Assembly (NCBI GenBank): GCA_018398765.1
Contig: JAHBMJ010005829.1
Location: 22,309-63,964, forward strand
DNA from: Chromera velia
Lineage: Eukaryota > Sar > Chromeraceae
DNA length: 41,656 bases
Direction: 5' to 3'
The notes under the pieces: generated by a model
The model's input: only the letters and a program-made list of their open reading frames with translations
The model's database searches: none
What the model was told of the DNA's origin: nothing
Made by a program: the position numbers and the translations under genes
In this document: one piece after another, positions 22,554-33,911 of the stretch
How positions within the stretch are numbered: the first letter of the stretch is position 1
Layout: each line of letters begins with the position of its first letter

Positions 22554-23225
22554 AACACCTTCAAAAATTTATTAACATCCCTTAGTAGGTAATTCTACTA
22601 GTAGATTAATTTATATTAGTTTGGAGTCAACTTTGGATTTGAGTTGTGTCAGCTAGTCGTAAGTTGGAATAACAACTACTAGCAAATCTAAAAAAATTAG
22701 AAGAGAATTAATGTAATATATAAATTACCAATTAAATTAATTCAGTTATATTAATTTAAATTATTTAAATAAATTTGAGTTTTATTTTAGTTTGATTCTA
22801 GGTTTAAAACAAAGGTGTTAAATCATTTGTGATTGGAACTAGGATTGGAATATATTTAGGAATATATTTGATTAAACAACAAAATGATTACCAGGAATAT
22901 TTTTTGTACATAGCGTTGTTGTACGTGTACAATAATTAACAGAGCAATTGAAATTAATACTATGAATCTTATAAAAGTTGAAAGATTTAAATAGTTTGCA
23001 GAAGACGCACATTGTGCCTCTCTGTTTCGATGGTTCGCACTCATCCATGCATTCAGGCGCATTCATCGACATTGAAGACATCAACCCATGCACCCATGCA
23101 TGCCCGTACCTGTGCCCCGACTCCCGATTTGACCCAACAGACATAGAGTTCAATCCCCCCCCCGTCTCCCCTTTTACCCCCGAAGCCGGTGCCAGGCGCG
23201 ATGTTCTAAGCGACCGGACACAGGC

Positions 23226-23256
<31 letters not shown>

Positions 23257-24297
23257 AAGGAAAAGCAGACAGTGGGCGAATGGTCAGACAACCCGCTGCT
23301 CAAACTCAAAGTCAAAGAGAGATGGACGGATGGAGTCCATGACTGCACGATTGGCTGGCACAAACGCGCTCTTGCAGATGGTTGCGTGTGTGACACGATC
23401 CGAAAAGCACACCGCAGAGAAGGAACAGAATGTGTTTGAGTGGGTTGATCGGGGATCTGCTGTCTCCATCTGTTTAATTGTCTGTGTGTACATTGAATGA
23501 GTGTGGTTGAATCTGTCGCGAGAAGCGAAGTGAGCACAAAAAAAAAGACAATCTGACAAATGTAAAGGAAACGAAGCCTGGTTGCACTTCAAAGATACAG
23601 ACGGAAGAACAAAGTGTCTTTCTTCTGCAACAGGACAACCCAGATCGAGGCACACCCGTTGCAATACTTGGTGACCGGATGAGTCGTGCGTTTCTTTTAT
23701 TTCCTTGCTTCCTTCGTTCCTCTCTTCTGAATGGGATTTTGGTTTGATTGTTGTTTCCTCGAGCACTTCTTTCCCCTTTCGTGCTTTTCTCTGAGTTTCA
23801 ATGCAATACTGTGGAGTGTTCGCACGATGCGGTTGAGTGTGGGGCGGACAGAGGAAATACTCTAAGAGAAAAAGGCTAAGGAGGGATGAAATGACACTGC
23901 AACTGCAAGATTTGCTTTCCGGTGCGTCTTCGTGTTCTGATCACTGGACTCCGCTTCCTTTTTCTGTGTTGTCCTTCGCTGGTCTGTTCTTTTTCATCCC
24001 TTTGTGTGTGTGCCTCGTTTTCCCTGACAGAACAGCAATCTGCAGCTGGACGTTGGACAACAAAAGAGAAAAGCGAAAAAAGATCCGACAGATTCAATGG
24101 GCTGAAAACGTCTCGCCCCTGCACTATGCAACTCAAAAGCAAACACCGCAAGGAACGTCAAAACAGACCTAAACACATAAACTTTCCTTTTTTCCCCACT
24201 CCGAGACAGACAGACCGATAGACAGACAGACAGAGAGACCTACCCACCCACCATGTGTGAACATGCATGCATGTGCATCTGCTGGATTCTGCGTCAG
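22554..24297. other. AT-rich then mixed intergenic DNA, no supported gene
   Basis: AT-rich up to about 22977, then GC-richer. An (ACAG)n run at about 23223-23256 and a further ACAG run at about 24206-24234 put the pyrimidines on the minus strand, matching the minus-strand gene that ends at 24298. This could be its 3' UTR or contain missed terminal exons; none was convincing. Confidence 0.45.
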
Positions 24298-27200
24298 TCA
24301 AGAGCCGCCCCCCTCACCACCATACCCAAAGCTTTGGGGGGGAGACTGCTGCTGCTGCTGCGGAAGCAACCCGTCTCTCCCCACCCCTCCCCCTCCCCCA
24401 AGTCCCAAGGCCCCAAGCCCAGCGCCAAGAGACCACCCCCCTCTCGCGACCCCAGAACCATCCCCGACAACGAACTGCCCCCCCCTACCCCGGTGATCCC
24501 CCCCTCCGTCTTGACCACTATCGCTTCCACTGGCAGGCCCCAGCTGCACGCCTCCTGCGTTTCCATCCATCAGGACCCCCGAACCAACGTTCTCACCCCC
24601 CATCTCACCAAGATCGCCGTCCCCTTTTCTATGTCCGCCTGCCACAAGCCGTGACGCTCCCATCAGAGCCAGCTGAAGGGCCGCTGCCTGCGGCTCCGGT
24701 TGCCAGAGGGCTGCTGCTCGATACGGCGAAACGAACGCAGCCTGGCCCTGTCCCGCCGGGCCCCCGGCCCAGTTCCCTCCCCCAGAAGGATCTGGGTGCG
24801 CGCCTTGCTGCTGCTGGGATGGCGGGGGCGGTGGAGGTGGGGGCATTACCTGGATTCCCCCCCCCCCCCCNNNNNNNNNNNNNNNNNNNNNNNNNNNNNN
24901 NNNNNNNNNNNNNNNNNNNNNNNNNNNNNNNNNNNNNNNNNNNNNNNNNNNNNNNNNNNNNNNNNNNNNNNNNNNNNNNNNNNNNNNNNNNNNNNNNNNN
25001 NNNNNCCCCCCCTTGCTGCTGCTGCTGTTGGGAAGAGCTTAAATGGGGGTTCTGGTTTTGTGAGTGGAGGTTGAGACCGAGGGACTGAAGTCTCGCTGCT
25101 TCGTCACCAGCAGAGAACACACCGACAGACGGAGCGGCGGAAACGGATCGACCTGCAACAGCCAGATGAGGCATCGGACCCCCTCCCTGGCTTGGCTGAC
25201 TGATCGTCCTATTTGAGCCTGGCACTCCCCCCCCGGGTCCCCCTCCTCCCCCACCCTGCCCTCCTTCACCTCCTAAATCCACCCCTCCACCTCCCATTGC
25301 GTTGCCAACAAACGGAGCCGCATTCGCGTTCAGCTTGTGACCGCGCTCATTTGCGGCCGTTGCCGACGACGCGGACGTTCCGGGGGGAGGGGAACCAGCC
25401 AAATGCCCCCCCCCGTGGTTGTTGTTTGACCTCCTGCTGCTGCTGCTGGGGGCAACGGGGGGGCCTTGCATGGGAGGTCTCAGCTGGGAGGCCTCAAAGT
25501 CTCGGTCGTTTGGGGGCAGCCCCAGAGTCAGGAGGGTGCCTTTCATACGCATCGCCTGGACCCCACACCCAACTGCCTCTAGGGTCTCGAGAACTTCAAA
25601 CATGAGCTGTTCGGAGAGACCGGGGAGCTCTTTGATCTCTAATAAGAGACCGCAAATACCCTGCATAAGGAGAGAAGGAAAGAAAGAGAAAGAGAACAAA
25701 GACGGGAGACACCAGTTGAAGTACGACTGTCAAACACTAGTTTGAAGGTCAATCAAAAGTGCTGCTGGTGCAGAAGATAAAAAGCCAGAAGCTTGCATAA
25801 TCATACACTCACACATGTACAATGCGTGAGGATGTGAACACAGTCGTATTGTATCTCTGCCAGAAGACAGACCGAAAGAAGGAAAGAAGGAAGAAAAGAA
25901 GGAAAGGAAGAGAGAGAGAGAGAGAAACAACAGAAGACAGGGCAACGACGAAGGAGACAGACTGTTCGCTTCTTCCAAACAGATGAACGAAGAGACTGCC
26001 CACCAAAGGAAAAGCCGACAAAAAGACGGCAGACAAACCAGAACACGAAAGAGATCAAGTGCAGCCACAAAGCAAATCCAACAAAGTCGATCGAATTCAT
26101 CCACCAGAATAGTCATGCACTCGCCGACCCCACCCCACCCCACCACACGACGAGACGACCAACCTGAGTCCAGGGATTCGGAAAGATGAAATATTTGGAG
26201 GCGCACGCCGTCCGCACGAGCGCACACATAGCAGGCAGGACCACATTCAACAGTCCTGACAGATAGGCGCGTTCGATTTCGGCTCTCAGGCAAAGCTTCT
26301 TCGAAACAACGGGCAGACCCCTCGAGAGGGTCTGGAGACCTAGCCATTTGTGGGCCTGTCTCAGACCTATGAAAAAAGGGGGGACGCCTATTCCTGCATC
26401 TGCCCATGACAGCAGAACCTTCACCATGATATAGGACTTCTCCAACACTGCCTTTCTCAATGCCACACTGTCTATGGCTTCCAGCAGGTGAAAGAGAACC
26501 TGTTGGGAAGGGAGAAAGGGGAGTGCAGTGCGGGAAGACCCCCGAAAATCCCCCCCTCTTCCTCTCGACACAGCATCGCCTGGTGCGGGACCTGACGTGT
26601 GTGCCGTCGGCTGCTGCTGCTGCTGCTGGAGCTCCCCCCTCGGCTCGGGGGAGTGAGTTGATGCAAGGGCATCTCCGTCTTGCAGGGCTGCGGAGTACAA
26701 CCCGTCATCGAATTGCCACTCTTCCTCACCACGCAGCTCAGGAGCGCGCACGGCAAGAACAACCAGATAGTACGCTATCCACTCCCAAGAACTTCTGTCA
26801 ACACCTGGGGACTGCAGAATATCTTTCCGCCGTTGAATCTCAACACGCGTATTCAGTGCAACTAACCCACCTCCCTCCCCCCCATCCTGCCACTGCCCCC
26901 CTCCCCCACCTAAACCTGGGGGTCGCCACTGACTGCCAAAATCCCCCCCTGTCCCTCCCGATGGGTGTGTTGAATGGGAACGGTCACCTGCAGCCTTCAC
27001 AGCACCTGCAATGCACTGCGCAAGGTGCTGCACTTTGTGGTCTAGACGGGTCATATTGTCTCCCGCGTCCCTCTCCCCATTTCGAGGAGACGTCCTCTTC
27101 TGCTTCATGGCCTGCTCATGTTGCTGAGACAGAGCGGTGCGCAGGCGCATTAAATTGGTCTGTCTCGGGTGACCTGCCTCTGACCCCTCCTCTCCGTCAT

Positions 27201-27909
27201 CCCTGTCTGGCGAATTGGTGGCGGCTCCGTCTCTGTCTCTGTGGTGGGGGTGATGCTTCATGGAGCCGTTCGCAGCGGCTTGAATTTTCTTTTCCCACCC
27301 ACCTTCTTTCTCCCTGTCTCCTCCCACTCCCCTCTCTCTCTCTCCTTCGTCCGTGTCTTCCAATATATCAGACAGAGCACCTAGCACACAACGCGCATGT
27401 GCAGATGCAGGGGGGACAAAATCCATTAACCTCTCGTCGTGAAAGAGGATTGACACGGGGTGATTGCTAATGTCTTGGGAAGCACCTCTGACAGTGGGAG
27501 CATGCAACCAGGCAAGACGGGATTTCAGACACCGCTTGTGCCTGTACTGCTGAGATTCAAACCATCTTCTCGAGTCACTTGACCTCGCACCGGTGCTGCC
27601 TGGTCGGCTGACTAGACCTGCGAGTAAACGGAACATCTCAGCACTCCCCGGTTCTTGCAACCCCCCCTCAAGTCCCCTAGGCACCTTCTCCTCTCCCCCT
27701 GGGCCCCCGGCCCCGGGTTGTGAAGACCCCGCGGCTGCCGTCATTTTCCCCCCCGGATGGGAACCTGACGAGGCAGCAGCAGTCGTGGCGGAAGGGGCGG
27801 AGGCAGAGACGCCCGCCGGTGTGTGTGAGAAGACTTGAAAGCCTGCAGACGCCGGTCCTGAAGATGAGGCAGACGTGAGTGCATTGAGCTGCTGTGAGAG
27901 TGACGACAT
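24298..27909 (-). CDS. NOT1-like CCR4-NOT scaffold protein (CAF1-binding MIF4G region)
   Basis: Two exons read in phase: 27909-26164 (582 codons) and from 25660 downwards, with a GTTGGT donor and a TATGCAG acceptor. The second exon is broken by the N gap at 24871-25005; the frame after the gap is uncertain, and the one ending at 24298 has the composition expected. Residues about 375-400 (SSWEWIAYYLVVLAVRAPE) and 470-615 match the CAF1-binding MIF4G domain of NOT1: KSYIMVKVLLS, HKWLGLQTLSRGLPVV, LLNVVLPAMCALV, FIFPNPWTQ, then GICGLLLEIKEL and LMFEVLETL in exon 2. In the family this region recruits the CAF1 deadenylase in cytoplasmic mRNA decay. The N-terminal 370 residues and the C-terminal part are low complexity with polyQ and Gly/Ser runs. 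The N-terminal HEAT region and the C-terminal NOT domain of full NOT1 were not found in the window, so this is either an unusually short paralogue or an incomplete model. Divergent from the oocyst-wall-like gene at 28504. Confidence 0.7.
24871..25005. other. Assembly gap (135 N)
   Basis: Flanked by a C14 run on the left and a C7 run on the right, inside the second exon of the NOT1-like gene. Homopolymer and G-rich (minus strand) sequence probably caused the gap; its true length, and so the frame across it, is unknown. Confidence 1.
25858..25926 (-). repeat. Intronic GAAGG/AGAG purine repeat (pyrimidine on the sense strand)
   Basis: A GAAAGAAGG-type run and an (AG)n run in the intron of the NOT1-like gene. 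On the transcribed (minus) sense strand it is CT-rich, as in the plus-strand genes. Confidence 0.85.
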
Positions 27910-28503
27910 ACAGCCAGCTCAGGCTACCCTGCTGGCTGATCCGATCCCACTCAGTCAGTCACTACACCCCCCCAATACGAACGAGCCTGCTACCGTCTCC
28001 TCCGATCGACGAGGGCCGCCCCAGCTGCACACACGGAGGGTGGACGCAGACGCTCTCACGGATCAACTCGAAGCACAAACAACATTCCAGCCACACGTGA
28101 CAACGCGTTAGACTCCAAAACGAAAAACACAGCTGGCGGAGGCTCAAGGAGAAATGAAAGCGACAAATAGCCGACTGACCAAATGGCTGCTCTTCATGCT
28201 GCCACCTTTCCATACCTGCAAGCAGCGGGGCACACCACAAGAATGACAACCGAGAACCATGGCTTCTGAACTACTGGGTGGCGAAGTGAAAAACGGCCCA
28301 TGCTGCCCTCTCAGCTTCAACTGACCGTGATCTCAATGTGAACAGCCCTCTCTGTCAACCGTACAGACCGCCAAGCTCAAGTTTCAACAGAAGTCACCAC
28401 TCCACTGCTTGGCCTGACAAACTGAGTATCCCTTCAGAACACCACTCGAGGTGGGCACGAGCAAATACAAATCCTTTGAATAGAGTGAATTCCACGCTGC
28501 TCC
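27910..28503. promoter_or_regulatory. Divergent intergenic region between NOT1-like and oocyst-wall-like genes
   Basis: 594 bp separating the two start codons, so probably both promoters and 5' UTRs. No core promoter element can be named. Small ORFs here are unconvincing. Confidence 0.4.
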
Positions 28504-31435
28504 ATGCTCCTCCTTCTTTTCTGTTCGGCGTTCCCTTTCTTCTTTTTCGGATTCATCAGTACGTTTTCGTTCGGAGACGCGGATCCAATTTTTGGGCTCA
28601 ATTTCAGTGTAAGTGCCCCCCAATCAGACTGCGCTTTTCGCCGCGGGGGACCCATGAAAGCGAAAAAGCAGCACCGCGCCGAGCTGTAGTGTGCGAGCCT
28701 AACCGAGCTCAAACGAATCGATTGAAACGATACGCGTGCGTCCATTCTTTCAGTGCGTGCAGTGTACACCATAATATGCATGGGGTGCATGATCAATGCG
28801 CATGCAGGAAACATGCAGAAAGTGTATGAGTGCCATTGAGCGGCGAGTCCCAAAAGAGGTTAAAGCAGTGAATCTCTTTAGTTCCCTTATTATGAATCAT
28901 ATGGTTTGGGTGAGCTGCATGGCAACTGAAAGTACCCATATTCAGCTTGCACTTCTCGCCGACCTGTATCAGCAATATGCTTCTACTTGTTGTTTGAAGG
29001 CACGCTTCTTCTATCTTTTGAGACCTATGAGCAGGCTCACCTAAAGTTGGCAACGAGAGCGAGCTTAAGACTGATGTTCAGGTCACAAGTTGTTGCTGGT
29101 GTCCTCTTGTATGCTCTTGTACAGCCCCGGTTCCAGACAGCACAGGTTCGCAGAAACGTTTCTTGACAGACTCACTGTGCATGTGTTGTTAACTGTTGTT
29201 CTTGTGCAAAAGTGTTGCTTTCTTTCCTTTTCTTCTTCTGCAGCACATCATAGGATACCAAGGCATTCCTGAGGGCTCCCTTTGCCCCCCCGGATTTGAG
29301 AGTGTCGGGCAACTCTGTCAGACGCTTGTGGAGGCTCCACCCCTCGCTGCGTGCCCAGACGGGGGGACGTTCGACCCCGCAGAGGCCATGTGTGTTGTTC
29401 GGGAGGAGAGGGGGGTGTTGTACAGATGCAGAGAGGGGTTCCGGCTTCTCATGAATGAAAAAGAAAGAGTAGCACAATGTGTCGGTTTGCATCATCAACC
29501 CGGGGGTGCGACCTCGAATATCTGCGGAGAGGGTTACGCTCTCCAAATAGCAGAGGGCGTGGGACGGTGTTTGTTGGTCGACTCGGGGAAGTGCCTGGCG
29601 TCTCTTCTCCGGGAAACCGATTCTTCCTTGTCGTTCCCTGTCGACAGCTTTGCTCATCACGAGCATGCTGAACAAGCTGAGGAGCTCTCCTGTCCTCCGG
29701 TACGTCCGTAGTGCACGAACCATGTAAGGCTTCACTCCTTGTATGTCCGTCTATCTTTCAGTCCGGTCTATCGTGCCAAGAAAAGCCTTGTTTCGGTTCT
29801 TAACCAACTTTTTGGGTCCATTTGAAGCGAAATTCTAGCTTTCTTTTTGTTTCTGCGCCTGCTTCTCTGTCGTCTGGCTGCGCAGCCACATTGATACAGT
29901 CAAACTTCAAGGAGAAAACAAGAAAGCATTCCATACGATGTCCACGGGAAATCAGTTTACATCTTCCTGAAAATGATTTCCAAACTGGAGTATTTGAGTT
30001 TTTGAAGGGCTTCCTTCTTGCTTTTATTTATTCTTTTGGCATCCTTCTCCAGCGAACCCTCAATCAAATCCGTTTCTCAGAATGTACTTGTTGCTACGTG
30101 TTGTGACAGTCCCTCATTTGGGTGTCCTTCTGTTTTGCTGCCTGCATCCAACCATCCTGCCTGCAGATGGTCCCTCCGACCTGCCAAGAGGGGTTCTCGT
30201 GGAATCCGGATGCGCTGCTGGGTCCTGTGGGGTGCACAGCTCCTCTCGTTTCCCCTCCCGTCGCTTCCTGTCCGGGGGGCTTTGCTTTTGATGCTACTCT
30301 GTACTCCCCGTATGCCCTTCTTTCAAAGTCTGACGTGATCTGCGCGAAGATCTCTCTGAAACCGGCAGCCTTTCTGTGCCCAGCAGGGTTTGTCACCGTC
30401 CCCCAGGGCCCACCGGAGTCTTCCCCCCCTTCATCTTCTCGAAGGAGACGATTAGGTCTTCTTGATCGTTGGCGAGAGAGGGAGAGAAGGGCCAGTGAAG
30501 AAGAGGAGGAGGAAGAAAGAGAAAGAGAACAAAGCGAAAGTTTGGAGGGGGGGGTGAAGAGTCTATCTTCGTCTGAAATCTCTGCCCTGCAAATGCAGCA
30601 GGCAGAAGCAGAAGCAGAAGGAGAAGAGGTACAGCAAGAAAGAAGGGAAGAAGGAGAGGAGACAGACCCAACCCCAGGACCCAAGGATCCCCCTCCCGAA
30701 AGGGAACCGGACCCGATTTTTCAGTCCACCTCCACGATTACTGACCCAGGTTTGGTTGGGGGTCCCGAGAGTGGAAGTCGTTTCATATCAGTGGCAGCCT
30801 CTTTCGAGTCTGTGGGGGAATTCATCCGAAATGCAGCAAAGGCAGCGGGACTTGTGGACCCTGACGAGGAAGGAGAAGAAGAAGAAGAGCAGGCGCCAAC
30901 AGAAGCACCTGCAGAGGAAGAAGTGCTTCCGAATCCGATTTTCCTCGGGGCTGTGTTGGATGAGCTCCCCCCCGAGATCTTTGGACTCGTTGCCCCCGCC
31001 CTCTTAGATGCCATTGAAAGCAGATTGGGAGAAATAGGGGATCAAGTGGATTTGGAAGAGGGAGAATTGGATGGGGTAGAGCTGACAGCAGCAGACTTGG
31101 CCGAATTGCCTCTAGATCTTGTGGCAGACATCATTTTCTCTGTTTCCCTTGAGGTTGCAATAGTCCTGGCGACTCTAATTTCTCCCGAGCGCCTGGAAGA
31201 ATTGGGCCTTGCACCTCCGACAGAGGCACTGCCACCAGAAGACGTCGACGCAGGGCAACAAGAGAACCCAGCCCCTGTACCTCCACGGTGTGTGATGACT
31301 GTGGCAGTCCCGCTCGCAGAGTGCGGTTATGATTGGCTGGGGCGGAGTGAATGCAAAAACAAGTACGTCATCAAGTACATTCGCTATCTGCAAATCAAAC
31401 AGGATGTTCCTTTGGATTGGCGAGACTACAGATGA
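28504..31435 (+). CDS. Oocyst-wall-protein-like secreted cysteine-repeat protein
   Basis: Three exons, all phase 0: 28504-28608, 29244-29699 and 30167-31435, giving 609 residues. Exon 1 starts at ATG 28504 and codes a hydrophobic signal peptide (MLLLLFCSAFPFFFFGF). Exon 2 carries COWP-type repeats: CPPGFESVGQLC, then APPLAACPDGGTF and further Cys residues spaced 10, 11, 12, 11 and 16 apart. Exon 3 continues with PPTCQEGFSWNP, ASCPGGFAFD and FLCPAGFV. About 300 residues of acidic, Glu-rich and hydrophobic-helical sequence then follow, which is not typical of the family, and two more Cys near the C-terminus. In Cryptosporidium and Toxoplasma this family is disulphide-linked in the oocyst wall, so a role in an extracellular or cyst wall is inferred here. 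The intron acceptor at 29243 follows a CT-rich tract; the stop is TGA-TGA. Confidence 0.8.
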
Positions 31436-32230
31436 TGATTTTATAAGAATTCGGATCAGAAGTGGCCATGAAAGTGTATCACTTTCATGTTGATCATTGG
31501 TATCGTCTAGCTATCAAGGTAACCATAACTAGCTGCACAACTTTTTTGTATCACTTAACAAAAATCGTAAATCTCTTTATAGTTTTATTTTCAATTAATT
31601 CTTTTTCTTGATTCTCTTTAACCTAACCTTTAACAGTTTCTTCGAATCAAAATCATCGATCATGAAAGCCTAGCCTGGGTATATCATTTTCATATTGATT
31701 ATTTGTAACATCTTTTTCAGTATTTTTTTATATGATTGATTGATTGATTGATTGATTGATATATGAATTTAGTAGACAGTTTTTAGCACTATTGAATTAA
31801 ACTAGCTAGTAGACTGTACAGTAGTAGTAGCTGCCGTAGTGGACGATTTTTTTTGTATAAAACCTGAAAATTAGTGACAAAGCCAAGACCTTGACCGCCT
31901 ATAGTGACTAGTAGTATAGTTGACCGCGGTCGCCAAAGTTCAAATTAAAGAATCCTAAATCTCTCCAGTTTTATTTCAATTAATTTTCAAGTTTTTTATT
32001 GATTTCTTTTAACCCAGTCTTTAACAGTTTTTTTTTTTTTAATTTGAGAATGATTGAGGAAATTCATATCAAAAATTTAAAATGTTGATTGTTTTTCAAA
32101 TATTTTTCAAAAGTCACAGTTAATTTCCAAACTACTTTACAGCTAACTGTTGGTATTTTATGTAAACTACCATTAAAAAATAAAAGAAAAAGAAATTTAC
32201 ATATTCTGGTCGAATAAAACAAACCTCCTC
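31436..32230. repeat. AT-rich intergenic block with diverged direct duplications
   Basis: Contains two copies of a word starting CATGAAAG and leading to TATCA(C/T)TTTCAT(G/A)TTGAT (about 31468 and 31661). Two copies of a roughly 90-bp stretch around TTTCAATTAATT and TTTAACAGTTT lie at about 31568-31645 and 31952-32035. A (TTGA)n run is at about 31734-31760. No gene. Confidence 0.55.
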
Positions 32231-33911
32231 AGTCTCCGAGTCATTGACAACCAGGCTCCTCAGTGAACTCCTGTTCTAGACTCCTGTTCTGCATGCAGCA
32301 TCACAAGAAAGCCGCACCGGTCTCAAAGAAGAGAACAGACTGAAAGGCGATGGAAACTGAACAGAGAAGACCACGGCCACTCGAGAGAGCACAGAGACAG
32401 CGGGGGAAAAACATATTGGCACATGAGGCCGAGCCGCCAGGGGCGCAATGTCGTCCTCCATCCAGAGTCACCAGTCTTCTGCAGCGCAAAGGGCCGACAA
32501 GACACGCAAACGGAAACACAGAGGAGGGGGGCGGGGCAGGGCGCAAAGTTACCAAGGGCATCATGAAGCTGGTCTCCCTCTTTCATGTGCATGCACAACG
32601 CTGTGTGGTAAGAGATATGCAGAGTGTAAGTCGACTTCGGCTACGCTAGCCTACTGCATGGCCGGATGCTTCGTGCAAGCATTCGAGGCCCTCCTGCAAA
32701 TCACCGGCGTGAGACACCACCAAGTGACTTGACCTAAATAGCTGGCCTAAAGCGATGCCCTCTGCTCTACTCGCCTTTTGCCCTCGCGAGGCTGGCTGCA
32801 GAGCTTACGAAGTGAAATTGCGACATGGAAAGAGGAAGACCACAAAACCAGCTACTGCTGCGACTGACCTATTGTGAATGCCAGCTTGATTGTCATTTTG
32901 CCCGAAAGTACCTGCAAACGCTTCATGCATGCGGAACCCCTGTCGCCCCCCTCAGCCAGCCCGTTTCCCCGAAACTGACTGACCGACGTCTTCAAAAGTA
33001 CCATGCAGCTCTCCGCCCGCCTGGCGACTCAGCCGTGCCAAATGCATCGTGTATAAGGGAGAGAGGACACACCAAGAAGATGCCGGCCACCCGAAAAGAA
33101 GGGGAAGGAGGGGCTAGTCTGACCGACTTGCGACTTTGCAAGGCCTTCTTCACATCCGCATCGTCTCCCTCCCGGTCCGCGTACGACGACAGGGGTCGCT
33201 GCATGCAACACAAACATACATATACAGGCAGAGCAAATCGTGAGTCACGTGGAAGAATTCACAAATCGCATGCACATAATGCACAAAGACACATCGTTAG
33301 CACACTAGCTTAGGTGGAGCCACTTGCTTTCTCGTGGCACCCTTGCAGGGCCATTTCCGTGAGCTTTGCGTTGCTTCGGGAAACAACAGTTGCAGCTGCT
33401 ACGGCAGAGTTCTATTAAAAGTCTGAGAAGTGGCCGACGGTCTACATCTCCTTGAAAACATCTGCTTGAGGGTAACGCTTGCAAGTCCAAGGATGCCTCC
33501 AAGGAAAAGGACTGTGGCAGTGTGGCTTCCATGGAAGTTGTGTTTTGCATGACCCCCAGCGCGTCAAAGGTCTTTTCACGAATTGCCTTACCTGAGTTTG
33601 ACTTAATTCGAAATTTAAGTGCCCCACACAGTCCCTTTGCGGGGCCACGCAGGAATCCACGTACGAGACACCAACATCCCGAACTTGTGAATGCATGCGC
33701 CATGCAACTGTTCACTGTCAGAGAGCTACCACGCAGAAATTCAGGAAGCGTCTTAACTTCACAACGTCATCGTCAAGTGGGTTTGATGTTTGTTGCTTTG
33801 TCTCTTGTGGAAGTGAGTGGAGGTGCGCTTCGTTTGTGAATCTCCCAGCTCGAACTATTTGAGACCCGCATAAGGTAGCCGTCTCCTCTGTCTCTCCTTC
33901 ACTCCTCCAGT
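32231..33911. other. GC-richer region upstream of the Tic22-like gene, no supported gene
   Basis: ORFs exist on both strands (plus 32825-33313, 162 codons with an ATG; minus 33715-33305, 136 codons) but have no recognisable domain, overlap each other's shadows and look like chance. The end, CTCCTCCAG at 33902-33910 just before the ATG, could be the acceptor of a 5' UTR intron of the Tic22-like gene. Confidence 0.4.

Noticed and set aside
26460-27470. Long plus-strand ORF (336 codons)
   Set aside because: Antisense shadow of the NOT1-like exon, which has real family similarity.
31905-31930. Possible relic of the TTAGTGACC element end (TAGTATAGTTGACC)
   Set aside because: The match is short and has no partner inverted end nearby.
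32825-33313. 162-codon plus-strand ORF upstream of the Tic22-like gene
   Set aside because: No domain, His/Arg/Ser-rich composition without structure, and competing ORFs on the other strand.
33305-33715. 136-codon minus-strand ORF
   Set aside because: No recognisable family and overlapping plus-strand ORF of equal quality.
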